A stretch of DNA of 64,000 bases from WTGU01 sp965242855. GTDB lineage: Bacteria; Pseudomonadota; Alphaproteobacteria; UBA828. Below are positions 1-9,015 of this stretch, in pieces. How positions within the stretch are numbered: position 1 is the stretch's first letter; the number at the start of each line of letters is the position of its first letter. A program made the position numbers and the translations under genes. Below the pieces are notes generated by a model, which was not told where the DNA came from, ran no database searches, and saw only the letters and a program-made list of their open reading frames with translations. The stretch covers positions 2,728,001 through 2,792,000 of the forward strand of contig OZ251509.1 in the NCBI GenBank assembly GCA_965242855.1. Direction: 5' to 3'.

Positions 1-2087
1 TACCCGTCCCGCGAGATCGCCCGGCGCTCCTTCCGCTACCGGACGCTGGGCCTGGGCTTCGCCAATCTCGGCGGCTTCCTGATGTCGCGCGGCCTGCCCT
101 ACGACAGCCCCGAGGGCCGGGCGTTCGCCGGCGCCGTCAGCGCCCTGATGACCGGCGTCGCCTACGCCGCCTCCGCCGAAATGGCCGGCGCGCTCGGCCC
201 CTTCCCGGCGTTCGGCGACAACCGGGAGGCCATGCTGCGGGTCATGCGCAACCACCGGGCCGCCGCCCGCGGCGAGGTCGAAGCCTTCGAGGGGCTCGCC
301 ATCCCGCCCGTGACGCTGGACCGCGCCGCCCTCCCCGACCGCGCCTTGGGCGAGGCCGCCCTGCGGGCCTGGGATCGCGCGCTGGCGTTGGGCGAGCGGC
401 ACGGCTACCGCAACGCGCAGGCCACGGTGGTTGCGCCGACCGGCACCATCGGCTTGGTCATGGACTGCGACACCACCGGCATCGAGCCCGATTTCGCGCT
501 GGTGAAGTTCAAGAAGCTGGCCGGCGGCGGATATTTCAAGATCATCAACGGCAGCGTCCCCAAGGCCCTGAAGGCGCTCGGCTACGCCAAGCCGGAGATC
601 GACGCGATCGTGCGTTACGCCGTGGGCTACGGCACCCTCGCCGGCGCGCCGGCGATCGACCACGAGGCGCTGGCGCGGAAGGGCCTCCCGCCCGGGGCTG
701 TCGCGCGCATCGAGGAGGCTCTCGGATCGGCCTTCGACGTGAGTCTGGCTTTCAACAAATGGACCCTCGGCGAGGAATTCTGCACCGGCGCGTTGGGCCT
801 CGACGAGGCGGCGCTGGCCGAACCCGGTTTCGACGTCCTCGGCGCCCTCGGCTTCGACGCCCGCGACGTCGAGACCGCCAACGTCTATTGCTGCGGCGCG
901 ATGACGCTGGAGGGCGCGCCTCATCTCGACCCGGCGCATCTGCCGGTCTTCGACTGCGCCAATCCCTGCGGGCGCACCGGGGCCGGGCGCTGCCTCTCCA
1001 CGGAAAGCCACGTGCACATGATGGCCGCAGCCCAGCCCTTCATCTCCGGCGCCATCTCCAAGACCATCAACCTGCCCGCGAGCGCCACGGTCGAGGATTG
1101 CCGGGAGGCCTACGCGCTCTCGTGGCGCCTGGGGCTCAAGGCCAACGCCCTCTATCGGGACGGCTCCAAGCTTTCCCAGCCGCTCAACGCGCTGGCGCTG
1201 GGCGACGAACCGGACGATGTCGCGGAGGAGCCGGAAGCGCCGGCCCGGCCGGTGGACCGGCGCGATCCGTTGCGCGCGGCCGAGCGCATCGTCCGGCAGA
1301 TCGTGCGCCAGGGCGAGCGGCGGCGCCTGCCCCACCGCCGACGCGGCTACACCCAGAAGGCCACCGTCGGCGGCCACAAGGTCTATCTGCGGACCGGCGA
1401 ATTTCAGGACGGCTCGCTCGGCGAGATCTTCGTCGACATGCACAAGGAGGGCGCGTCCTTCCGCAGCCTCATGAACAACTTCGCGATCGCGATCTCGATC
1501 GGCCTGCAATACGGCGTCCCCCTCGACGAATACGTCGATGCCTTCACCTTCACCCGGTTCGAGCCGGCGGGGGCGGTGCAGAACAACGACGCGATCAAGA
1601 TGAGCACCTCCATCCTCGACTACATCTTCCGCGAGCTCGCCATCTCCTATCTCGGGCGCAGCGACCTCTCCCACGCCGAGGCGGAGGACCTGTTGCCGGA
1701 CACCATCGGCGGCGGCGAGGAAGAGGCGACGCGCGCCCCGCGCAGGGAGGAAGGTGACGGTTCCGCGAACGGCCTCTCCGACGACCCCGTGAGCGCCGGC
1801 TACGTCCGTTCCAACCTCCTGGTCCTCACCGGCGGTGCCAACGACGACAGCGCGCGCGCGAGCGCCGCACCGCAGGAGCGCGCGCATGGCGGGGCGACGG
1901 TCGCGCTCCACCCGGCGGCCGCGGCCGCGCCGGCACCGGCGCGCGCCGGTGCCTCGACGCCGCCCGCCAGGCGCGCAGCGCCGGTTACGAAGGCGAGGCC
2001 TGCGACGATTGCGGCAACTTCACGCTGGTCCGCAACGGGACCTGCATGAAGTGCGTGACCTGTGGCACCACCAGTGGCTGTTCCTGA
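1..2087 (+). CDS. nrdJ: B12-dependent ribonucleotide reductase, C-terminal part, with an apparent frameshift
   Basis: Reduces ribonucleotides to deoxyribonucleotides with adenosylcobalamin. The gene runs off the left edge, so the N-terminal domain and upstream region are not visible. From base 1 the frame carries typical class II sequence (GLGFANLGG, ESHVHMMAAAQPFISGAISKTIN, GYTQKATVGGHKVYLRTGEF, RSLMNNFAIAISIGLQYG, YVRSNLLVLTGG near base 1800). In that frame it would end at 2049 in a low-complexity tail. The conserved C-terminal cysteine tail (GYEGEACDDCGNFTLV, then CMKCVTCGTTSGCS) lies in another frame from 1983 to the TGA at 2085-2087, and LDAARQAR just upstream is also in that frame. One base therefore seems lost (or two gained) between about 1830 and 1950. 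This is either a sequencing or assembly error in G+C-rich DNA or a real lesion removing the redox tail. A terminator follows, so the gene ends its transcription unit. Confidence 0.9.
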
Positions 2088-2126
2088 CGACCGTCCATCT
2101 CCCGCGGTCATGAGCCACTGGCACCT

Positions 2127-2156
2127 GGGGGTGCGTGCAACACGCACCCCCTTTTT
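2127..2156 (+). terminator. Rho-independent terminator after nrdJ
   Basis: A perfect 11-bp inverted repeat (arms 2127-2137 and 2141-2151, GGGGGTGCGTG and its complement) with a CAA loop is followed directly by five T at 2152-2156. It lies 40 bases after the nrdJ stop codon and ahead of the next gene. Confidence 0.93.
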
Positions 2157-2270
2157 CCTTCTTGCATCGGCCCGCGGGCAAGGTCGCCCGGCCCCCTTGG
2201 TGCGCGTCGCAATCCATAAGCCTGGGATGCGGTTGCCCTGGGCGACGGAGGATCCCGGATAAGCGTCGCC

Positions 2271-3068
2271 ATGCGGCTCTACGCCATCTGTTCCCTGGCC
2301 GCGGCCTCGGCGCTCGGCCTCGCCGCCTGCCAGCCGCAAGGGGCGGCGACGCGCATCGCCGCCGAAGGGCCGGACGCGGGCTTCGCGGCGTGGCTCGCCA
2401 AGCCGGAGGGCGACGGGCCGTTCCCCGCCGTCGTCCTGCTGCACGGCTGCACGGGGCTGGAGAGGGATACTCCCCATCGGACGATGTGGCGCGGCCTCAC
2501 CCGGCATGCCGCGCTGCTCAACGACAACGGCTACGTCACGCTGATCGTGGACAGCTTCGGCCCGCGCGGCATCGCCGACGCCTGCGAGCGGCCGCGCCTT
2601 TCCGAGCAGACGAACGACGCGCGCGCCGCCTTCGACCGTCTGGCCTCCCTGCCCTTCGTGGACACCGCACGGATCGGCGCCGTCGGCTTCTCGCACGGCG
2701 GCACGACCGCCCTTTCCCTGGCGATGAGCGTCCGGGGTACCGCCAGCGGTACGAACGGCTATGCCGCCTACGTCGCCTATTACCCCTATTGTCGGGCGGC
2801 CTTCGTCGACCGCCCGGTCCTGATCCTGATCGGCGCCAGGGACGATTGGACGCCGGCGCCCCTGTGCCGTTCCCTGCTCCGGCAGAACGAGGGTCTGATC
2901 ACCCTGAAGGTCTATCCGGACGCCTATCACTCCTTCGACATGCCGGTCGGTGGGTCGTTCGTCTTCAAAGGCCACAGGGTGGAGGAGAACGTCGCCGCGC
3001 AGCGGGATTCGCAGGCGCGGATGCTCGCCTTCTTCGGGGCGCATCTGGGGCCTGCGCGACCGGAGTGA
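2271..3068 (+). CDS. dienelactone hydrolase family lipoprotein
   Basis: An alpha/beta hydrolase of the dienelactone hydrolase type, 265 residues, probably anchored in the membrane as a lipoprotein. The N-terminus is a short hydrophobic signal ending in a lipobox (LAAC, Cys20). HGCTG is the oxyanion segment. The nucleophile elbow GFSHGG carries Ser141 where classical dienelactone hydrolases have Cys. Asp191/192 (GARDDW) and His220 (DAYHSFD) complete a plausible triad. The natural substrate is unknown. The gene sits alone after the nrdJ terminator and ends 4 bases before the HAD gene, so the two are probably co-transcribed. Confidence 0.8.
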   Translation: MRLYAICSLAAASALGLAACQPQGAATRIAAEGPDAGFAAWLAKPEGDGPFPAVVLLHGCTGLERDTPHRTMWRGLTRHAALLNDNGYVTLIVDSFGPRGIADACERPRLSEQTNDARAAFDRLASLPFVDTARIGAVGFSHGGTTALSLAMSVRGTASGTNGYAAYVAYYPYCRAAFVDRPVLILIGARDDWTPAPLCRSLLRQNEGLITLKVYPDAYHSFDMPVGGSFVFKGHRVEENVAAQRDSQARMLAFFGAHLGPARPE

Positions 3069-3072
3069 AGAG

Positions 3073-3765
3073 ATGGAGCCCGACACCTTCCGCGCGCTGA
3101 CCTTCGACTGCTACGGCACACTCATCGACTGGGAGAGCGGCATCCTCCGGAGCTTGCGCGCGGGCGGGCTGGAAGCGGATGACGACGCGCTGCTCGCCGC
3201 CTTCGCCCGCCACGAGCACCGCCTGGAAGCGCTGCGTCCGGTTCTCCCCTATCCCGACGTGCTGCGCCGCGCCTTCGCCGCGATCGCCGGCGATTTCGGG
3301 GCCCCGGCGTCGGAGGGCGACGCCCGCGTCTTCGCCGCGTCGATCGCCGACTGGCCGCCCTTCCCGGATTCCGCGGAGGCGCTGGCGTCCTTGCGGGAAC
3401 GGGCGGTGCTGATGGTTCTGTCGAACGTCGACCGCGCGTCCTTCGCCCACAGCGCCCGGCGTCTGGGGGAGCCGTTCCACGCCGTTGTCACGGCCGACGA
3501 CGTGGGCAGCTACAAGCCGGCGCCGGCCCATTTCGAACGCGCCGCGGCGCTGCTGGCGGAACGCGGCATCGCGCCGGACCAGGTCCTCCACGTGGCCCAG
3601 AGCCTCTTCCACGACATCGGGCCCGCCCATGTTACAGGCTTCGCCACCTGCTGGATCGACCGGCGCGCCGGCCGCGAAGGCGGCGCCACGCCCACGGCCG
3701 ACGCCGCGCCGGACATGACGCTTCCCGGCCTCGCGGCGCTCGCGGCTTGGCGCCGCGGCGGCTGA
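3073..3765 (+). CDS. haloacid dehalogenase, type II (HAD superfamily)
   Basis: A 230-residue HAD hydrolase resembling (S)-2-haloacid dehalogenases. Motif I FDCYGT gives nucleophile Asp12 followed at +2 by Tyr rather than the Asp of phosphatases, which points to the dehalogenase branch. Ser117 (LSNVD) is motif II, Lys148 (SYKPAPAHF) motif III and Asp181 (LFHDIGPA) motif IV. The start at 3073 is chosen because homology begins there and an AGTGAAGAG ribosome-binding stretch precedes it; the frame is open further upstream but over the previous gene. Whether the true substrate is a haloacid cannot be told from sequence. Confidence 0.85.
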   Translation: MEPDTFRALTFDCYGTLIDWESGILRSLRAGGLEADDDALLAAFARHEHRLEALRPVLPYPDVLRRAFAAIAGDFGAPASEGDARVFAASIADWPPFPDSAEALASLRERAVLMVLSNVDRASFAHSARRLGEPFHAVVTADDVGSYKPAPAHFERAAALLAERGIAPDQVLHVAQSLFHDIGPAHVTGFATCWIDRRAGREGGATPTADAAPDMTLPGLAALAAWRRGG

Positions 3766-3767
3766 GC

Positions 3768-4142
3768 CTATTCGTGGGTCTCGAAGCGGAAGGACTTGGA
3801 GACGATCTGCCAAGCGCCACCGACCTTGATCAAGGTGAGGAAGTCGGTGAAGTAACGCGGCGGGATCGCACATTCGCAGGTCACGGCGGCGGTGTTCGCA
3901 TCCGCCATCTCGATGGAGACGATCCGGTCGTGTCGCGCCAGCCCCCGCGCCGCCGGCGACTTGCGCCCGTTCACGACCTCGAACCAGTGCGCACGCGACC
4001 AGTCGAGAAGCGTGCCGTCTTCGTGGGCGAACAGGTGGCAGGCCGGGTGGAATACAGAGCCGAGTTTCTCCGTGTCGCCCTCGTGGAGCCCGTCGAAGTA
4101 GGTTTGCACCGTCCGCGTGATCTCGTCGTAGCTCTCGCCCAT
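3768..4142 (-). CDS. NTF2-like / lumazine-binding-like protein
   Basis: A small 124-residue protein with the cone-shaped NTF2/SnoaL-like fold pattern: an N-terminal helix (YDEITRTVQTYFDGLHEGD), a conserved FHPACHLF segment, and C-terminal strands ending in FLTLIKVGGAWQIVSKSF. Such proteins are common as stand-alone enzymes or binding proteins of unknown substrate (putative lumazine-binding family). It is convergent with the HAD gene and lies 17 bases downstream of aspS on the same strand, so it may be read through from aspS. No function is assigned. Confidence 0.75.
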   Translation of the reverse strand: MGESYDEITRTVQTYFDGLHEGDTEKLGSVFHPACHLFAHEDGTLLDWSRAHWFEVVNGRKSPAARGLARHDRIVSIEMADANTAAVTCECAIPPRYFTDFLTLIKVGGAWQIVSKSFRFETHE

Positions 4143-4159
4143 GCGTGGCCTCCCTCGCT

Positions 4160-5965
4160 CTACCCTTCCCGCTCCGGCGGCGGCTCTCGGCGGGGCGGGC
4201 GCGCCAGCGCGAGGCCGAGTCCCTTCAGATGCCGGGGCGGCACCGGCCCCGGCGCGCCCATCATCAGGTCCTGCGCCGTCTGGTTCAGCGGGAACATGAT
4301 GACCTCGCGGATGTTGGGCTCGTCCGCGAGCAGCATGACGATCCGGTCGATCCCCGGCGCGATGCCGCCATGGGGCGGCGCGCCGTAGCGGAAGGCGTTG
4401 TAGAGCGCACCGAACCGCCGCTTCACCTCGTCTTCGCCGTAGCCGGCGACTGCGAACGCCTTGACCATGACGTCGAGACGGTGGTTCCTGATCGCACCGC
4501 TGGAGAGTTCCACGCCGTTGCAGACGATGTCGTATTGCTGGGCGAGCACGGCGAGCGGGTCGCCGCCCTCCAGGGCCTCCAGCCCGCCCTGCGGCATCGA
4601 GAACGGGTTGTGGCTGAAGCCGATGGCGCCGGTCTGCGGGTCGCGTTCGAACATCGGGTAGTCGACGATCCAGCAGAAGCGGTAGGCGTCGGACGCGACC
4701 AGATCGAGCCGCTTGCCGAGCTCCGCGCGCACGGCGCCCGCGTAGGCCGCGGCGGCGTCCGGCAAGTCGCAGCTGAGGAACAGCGCGTCCCCGTCGCCCA
4801 AGCCGGCCGTGGCGCGCAGCGTGCGCTGGACGGCGTCGGGGACGAACTTCGCGATCGGCCCCTTGCCGGCGCCGTCGGCGAAGACGATGTAGCCCAGGCC
4901 CGGCGCGCCGAGGCCCTGGGCGAAGCCGATCATCTGGTCGAAGAAGCTGCGCGGCCGGTCGGCGACACCCTTGACGGGAATGCCGCGCACCACTCCGCCT
5001 TTCGCGATCGTGCCCTTGAACGCCTTGAACGCGACATCCTCGCGCGCGAACGGCGCGGTCACGTCGACGATCTCGATCGGGATACGCAGATCGGGCTTGT
5101 CCGTGCCGTAGCGCAGCATCGCTTCGGCGTAAGGGATGCGCGGGAAGGGCGGCGGCGTGACGGCGCGATCGGAAAACTCCGCAAAAACCCCGTGCATGAC
5201 CGGCTCGATCGCCTGGAACACGTCCTCCTGCTCGACGAAGGCCATCTCGACGTCGAGCTGATAGAACTCGCCCGGGGAGCGGTCGGCGCGGGCGTCCTCG
5301 TCGCGGAAGCAGGGCGCGATCTGGAAGTAGCGGTCGAAGCCTGAGGCCATGACCAGCTGCTTGAACTGCTGGGGCGCCTGCGGCAGCGCGTAGAAGGAGC
5401 CGGGATGGAGCCGGCTCGGCACCAGGAAGTCCCGCGCGCCCTCGGGCGAGCTGGCCGTCAGGATCGGGGTCTGCACCTCGAGGAACCCCTGCTCGATCAT
5501 GCGCCGGCGGATGCTGGAGACGATCGCGCTGCGCAGCACCATGTTGCGGTGCATGCGCTCGCGCCGGAGGTCCAGGAAGCGATAGCGGAGCCGGGTCTCC
5601 TCGCCGTAGTCGGGTTCGCCGTGGACGGGGAGCGGCAGCGTTTCCGCGGCGTTCTGCACGACAAACTCGTCAATGCGTATCTCGACGTGCCCGGTCTCGA
5701 TCTTCGGGTTCACCGTTTCGGCGTCGCGGGCCGCGACCGTGCCGCTCACCGTCACCACCGTCTCCGGCTTGAGCGCGGCGACCGCGTCGAACGGCTGCGC
5801 GCCGGCCTCCGCCACGCACTGGGTCACGCCGTAATGATCGCGGACGTCCACGAACACGAGATGGCCGTGGTCGCGCACCCGGTGCACCCAGCCGGAGAGG
5901 CGCGCCGTCCGGCCCGTGTCCGAGGGCCTGAGCGCGCCGCAGGTATGGGTTCTGTATCGGTGCAT
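4160..5965 (-). CDS. aspS: aspartate--tRNA ligase
   Basis: Charges tRNA-Asp with aspartate in the cytoplasm. 601 residues is the usual length of the bacterial form with an inserted GAD domain. The N-terminal OB-fold anticodon-binding domain is seen (LSGWVHRVRDHGHLVFVDVRD), class II motif 2 in the middle (CFRDEDARADRSPGEFYQLDVEMAF) and motif 3 near the C-terminus (PGIDRIVMLLADEPNIREVIMFP). His33 in RDHGHLVF sits where non-discriminating AspRS enzymes such as that of Pseudomonas carry His and E. coli carries Leu. It may therefore also charge tRNA-Asn for later amidation; that is inference. A TTGACA box at 6033-6038 on this strand is a possible -35 element. Confidence 0.97.
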   Translation of the reverse strand: MHRYRTHTCGALRPSDTGRTARLSGWVHRVRDHGHLVFVDVRDHYGVTQCVAEAGAQPFDAVAALKPETVVTVSGTVAARDAETVNPKIETGHVEIRIDEFVVQNAAETLPLPVHGEPDYGEETRLRYRFLDLRRERMHRNMVLRSAIVSSIRRRMIEQGFLEVQTPILTASSPEGARDFLVPSRLHPGSFYALPQAPQQFKQLVMASGFDRYFQIAPCFRDEDARADRSPGEFYQLDVEMAFVEQEDVFQAIEPVMHGVFAEFSDRAVTPPPFPRIPYAEAMLRYGTDKPDLRIPIEIVDVTAPFAREDVAFKAFKGTIAKGGVVRGIPVKGVADRPRSFFDQMIGFAQGLGAPGLGYIVFADGAGKGPIAKFVPDAVQRTLRATAGLGDGDALFLSCDLPDAAAAYAGAVRAELGKRLDLVASDAYRFCWIVDYPMFERDPQTGAIGFSHNPFSMPQGGLEALEGGDPLAVLAQQYDIVCNGVELSSGAIRNHRLDVMVKAFAVAGYGEDEVKRRFGALYNAFRYGAPPHGGIAPGIDRIVMLLADEPNIREVIMFPLNQTAQDLMMGAPGPVPPRHLKGLGLALARPPRREPPPEREG

Positions 5966-6204
5966 GAGTGGGCCTCGTGGAGCGCGACCCGCACCCGGAC
6001 CGCGCCGGAAAAGCGCACGGAACCGGCCAGTTTGTCAAGCGCGGGGCATCTCCGCACGGCCTTGAAGGGGAAACCGCGATGCTTAAGATTACGAGCGGGA
6101 CGGGTGTCCCGAAAGTCCTCGGACGGACCCGACGGCGCCGGAACCCACCGGAAGGCGAACCCGGTGGCTTTCCCGCCGTTCCTCACCGCCCGACACGCTT
6201 CGAA

Positions 6205-6210
6205 TGGAGG
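6205..6210 (+). promoter_or_regulatory. ribosome-binding site that decides the yceI start
   Basis: TGGAGG at 6205-6210 lies 8 bases before the ATG at 6219. An in-frame ATG at 6204 overlaps this site and would put the Shine-Dalgarno inside the coding region, so 6219 is the better start. Confidence 0.7.
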
Positions 6211-6218
6211 TTCGAGTC

Positions 6219-6797
6219 ATGAACGCACGCGCTCTGGGAGCCGTACTCGCGGCGGCGGCCATCATCGCATTTTCGGCGACGGCGGCACGTACCGCCGAAT
6301 ACCGGATCGACCCCGGCCACAGCTTCGTCCAGTTCAAGATCTCCCATCTGGGATATTCCTGGATGATAGGGACCTTTGACAAGCTGTCGGGCAGCTTTAC
6401 CTTCGATCCGTCCGCCGGCCCGGCCGGACAGAAAATCTCGGTCGAGATCGACACGGCAAGCATCGATACAGGTCACGCGGAGCGCGACAAGCACCTGCGC
6501 TCGCCGGACTTCCTGGATGTGGATAAATTCCCCAAGGCGACGTTCGTCAGCACCGCCTACGAGGGCGATGCCCAGGGCGGCACGATGAAGGGAAACCTGA
6601 CGCTGATGGGAGTCACCAAGCCGATCGCCATCGACATAAGCAAGGTGGGCGAGGGTGACGACCCATGGGGCGGTTACAGGGCCGGTTTCGAAGGCAAGGT
6701 GGCCCTGAAACGCAGGGAATTCGGCGCCGGCATCGACCTGGGTCCGGCGTCCGAGTCCCTGGACCTCTTCCTGTTCATCGAAGGCATACGGAAGTAG
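6219..6797 (+). CDS. YceI-family periplasmic protein
   Basis: A 192-residue secreted lipocalin-like protein of the YceI family, which binds polyprenyl or isoprenoid lipids in a beta barrel. The start chosen gives a clean signal peptide (ALGAVLAAAAIIAFSATAARTA) with cleavage near AEYRIDPGHS. Family landmarks are visible: IDPGHSFVQFKISHLG, HLRSPDFLDVDKFPKATF and the GNLTLMGVTKPI strand. It is followed 32 bases later by a cytochrome b561 gene, the classic yceI-yceJ pairing, suggesting a shared role in envelope redox or quinone handling. The exact ligand is unknown. Confidence 0.9.
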   Translation: MNARALGAVLAAAAIIAFSATAARTAEYRIDPGHSFVQFKISHLGYSWMIGTFDKLSGSFTFDPSAGPAGQKISVEIDTASIDTGHAERDKHLRSPDFLDVDKFPKATFVSTAYEGDAQGGTMKGNLTLMGVTKPIAIDISKVGEGDDPWGGYRAGFEGKVALKRREFGAGIDLGPASESLDLFLFIEGIRK

Positions 6798-6829
6798 GCC
6801 GGCGCGCCGCGAGATTGCGGACGGATGCC

Positions 6830-7420
6830 ATGTGGAGGAACGGCGAAGACCACTACGGCCTCGTTTCCATATCCTTCCACTGGACCATCGCCCTTGCCGT
6901 TATCGGGCTCGTCGGGCTCGGAGCCTGGATGGTGGATCTCGCATATTACCATCCCTGGTATCACGACTCCCTCGCTCTCCACAAGGCGATCGGGATCGTG
7001 GTTATCGCCCTCGCATTGGCTAAATTCGGTTGGCGGTTCACCGAACGGAAGCCCGGATTCGAGCCAGAAGTCAGGCCTTACGAGCGGGCGGGCGCCACCG
7101 CCATGCACTGGCTCCTGAGCGCGCTCATGCTCCTTCTACCGGTCACCGGCTACCTGATCTCGACTTCCGAAGGCGCCGGCGTTGACATATTCGGATTGTT
7201 CGAGCTGCCTGCGCTGTTCGAAATATCGGAGCCAGTCCGCGACCTTGCGATTGAAATCCATTTCTATCTGGCTTACGGCGGCATCGCCTTGGTTGCCATC
7301 CATGCCGGCGCGGCGCTCAAGCACCATTTGGTGGACAAGGGATCGACCTTGGCGCGGATGCTGATCCCGCGCCCGCCCTCGCGCCGGATCGACGGAAAAG
7401 GCCGCTCGTCCGGCCCGTAG
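6830..7420 (+). CDS. cytochrome b561 (YceJ-like)
   Basis: A membrane di-heme cytochrome b561 of 196 residues with four predicted membrane helices. Likely heme ligands are His17 (SISFHW), His51 (LALHKAIGI), a His in AMHWLLS and one in AIHAGAALKHH. It would pass electrons between the quinone pool and a periplasmic partner. The start at 6830 (MWRNGEDHYGLVSISFHW) matches the family N-terminus; the frame is open upstream across yceI but that is not coding. It is probably translated with the preceding YceI protein. Confidence 0.9.
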   Translation: MWRNGEDHYGLVSISFHWTIALAVIGLVGLGAWMVDLAYYHPWYHDSLALHKAIGIVVIALALAKFGWRFTERKPGFEPEVRPYERAGATAMHWLLSALMLLLPVTGYLISTSEGAGVDIFGLFELPALFEISEPVRDLAIEIHFYLAYGGIALVAIHAGAALKHHLVDKGSTLARMLIPRPPSRRIDGKGRSSGP

Positions 7421-7742
7421 GTGGCGCACGCTCTCCAGTGCGCGGCTCCCCGGACCGCACGGATCGCTTTGCGTGCTTTGCGCGATGCGGGCGGGACGCC
7501 CGCGCCCCGAGTCGTCCAAGCATTTTCCCTGGGGAGGACTCTCATGGATAAGGGGGCAAGCGACTGCCCAGCCAGTGGCCCTTGCTGTCGCCGTCGGGCG
7601 ATGGTCCGGTTGGCCGGCGGCACCGGTTTGGCGTAAACACGGGGTATGCACCCGATTCTCGCCATCGCCTTCGTCCGGCGCCCGGCCGTCCCGGCCGGCA
7701 GGCGGGGCCGGCCACGGGCCGACAGCGGGCAGGCGGCGGGCC
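7421..7742. other. intergenic stretch without a convincing gene
   Basis: 322 bases between the cytochrome b561 gene and ribonuclease D. Short open frames here have the arginine-rich composition of non-coding G+C-rich DNA. The only structure seen is a palindrome at 7487-7503 (annotated separately) within a stretch that resembles dispersed intergenic elements elsewhere in the window. No promoter for ribonuclease D was identified. Confidence 0.5.
7487..7503. repeat. palindromic element (7-bp arms)
   Basis: GCGGGCG-GGA-CGCCCGC is a perfect 7-bp inverted repeat. Its core resembles the imperfect palindromes at 25797-25820 and 35097-35119, so it is treated as a looser member of the same dispersed family. 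Confidence 0.5.
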
Positions 7743-8951
7743 GTGGGTGAGCCGGCGGTGATCACCGGAAGCGCGGCGCTCGCGGCGCGTTGCGTGGCGT
7801 GGCGCGACGCGGATTTCATCGCTGTCGATACCGAGTTCATGCGGGAGCGCACCTACCGGGCCGAATTGTGTCTGGTGCAGATCGGCGCACCCGGCGGCGA
7901 GACGGTCGCCGTGGATCCGCTGGCCGACGGAATCGATCTCGCGCCTCTCTACGCCCTCCTAGTGGAGGCACCGGTCGTCAAGGTCTTCCATGCGGCGCGC
8001 CAGGACGTGGAGGTGCTGCTGCCGCTCGCCGGCGGCATCCCGCGGCCGCTTTTCGATACCCAGATCGCCGCCATGGTCTGCGGCTTCGGCGATTCCGTCG
8101 GCTACGAAACGCTGGCCGCGAAGCTGGCGGGCGCGCGCATCGACAAGACGCAGCGGTTCACCGACTGGTCGCGCCGGCCACTCACCGAGCGGCAGGTCGA
8201 CTACGCGCTCTCTGACGTGAGCCACCTCAGGACGATCTACGAAAAGCTCGCCGCCGAGCTGGAGAGGACGGGGCGGCGCCCGTGGCTCGACGAGGAGTTC
8301 GCCGTCCTGACCGACCCGGCGACCTATCGGAGCGACCCGGACGAGGCGTGGCGGCGCGTCAAGGTTCGCGGTGGTGACCGGCGGTTCTTCGCCGTCCTGC
8401 GCGCGCTCGCGTCCTGGCGCGAGAGGGAGGCCCAGCGCCGCAACATGCCGCGCCCGTGGGTGCTGCGCGACAATGCCTTGACCGAGATCGCGGCGCAGCG
8501 CCCAGCCACGGCCGAGGCGCTGGCCAAGCTCCGCTCGGTGAGCGAGCGCACCGCCCGCGGCGCCACCGGTCGGGCGCTGCTGGGGGCGGTCGCACAGGGC
8601 TTGGCGCTGCCGGACGAGCGGTGCCCGGAGCCGCCGCAACGCCGCCGGGCGCCGCAGGGCCACGAGGCGACGACGGCCCTGCTCAAGGTGCTGCTGACGC
8701 TCAAGAGCGAGCGCACGGGCGTCGCCGGACGGCTGATCGCGAGCGCCGAGGACCTGGAGCGGATTTCGGGCGGGGACGAGGTCGGCATTCCCGCCCTGCG
8801 GGGCTGGCGCCGCGACCTCTTCGGCGCCGCCGCCCTTGATCTCGTGAACGGCCGCCTCGCCCTCGCCGTAGAACGCGGCCGCCTCCGCCTCGTGCCCCGC
8901 GCGCCGGGGGAAGGTCACCCGCGGTCACCCGCACCGAGCGAGCAACCATAG
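7743..8951 (+). CDS. rnd: ribonuclease D
   Basis: A 3'-5' exoribonuclease that trims tRNA and other RNA 3' ends. The DEDD catalytic motifs are all present: DTEF (Asp29, Glu31), VKVFHAARQDVEVL (Exo II Asp), and YALSDVSHL (Exo III, Tyr plus Asp). C-terminal HRDC-type helical segments follow (RNMPRPWVLRDNALTEIA). The protein is about 402 residues from GTG 7743; GTG 7758 (VITGSAALAAR) is an alternative start five codons in. Proximity to aspS is usual in alphaproteobacteria. The A/T-rich helicase gene directly downstream has its own promoter and is not an evident operon partner. Confidence 0.92.
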   Translation: MGEPAVITGSAALAARCVAWRDADFIAVDTEFMRERTYRAELCLVQIGAPGGETVAVDPLADGIDLAPLYALLVEAPVVKVFHAARQDVEVLLPLAGGIPRPLFDTQIAAMVCGFGDSVGYETLAAKLAGARIDKTQRFTDWSRRPLTERQVDYALSDVSHLRTIYEKLAAELERTGRRPWLDEEFAVLTDPATYRSDPDEAWRRVKVRGGDRRFFAVLRALASWREREAQRRNMPRPWVLRDNALTEIAAQRPATAEALAKLRSVSERTARGATGRALLGAVAQGLALPDERCPEPPQRRRAPQGHEATTALLKVLLTLKSERTGVAGRLIASAEDLERISGGDEVGIPALRGWRRDLFGAAALDLVNGRLALAVERGRLRLVPRAPGEGHPRSPAPSEQP

Positions 8952-8960
8952 GAGTGCCTA

Positions 8961-8988
8961 TTGACTGATGGTCCCTCTGTGCTAACAT
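8961..8988 (+). promoter_or_regulatory. promoter of the helicase gene
   Basis: TTGACT at 8961-8966 and TAACAT at 8983-8988 are separated by 16 bases, giving a start near 8995. AGGAGG at 9004-9009 is placed 6 bases before the ATG at 9016. The unit looks self-contained, as expected for an acquired gene. Confidence 0.6.
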
Positions 8989-9015
8989 CCGTCAGGGCCA
9001 ATCAGGAGGTCATCA

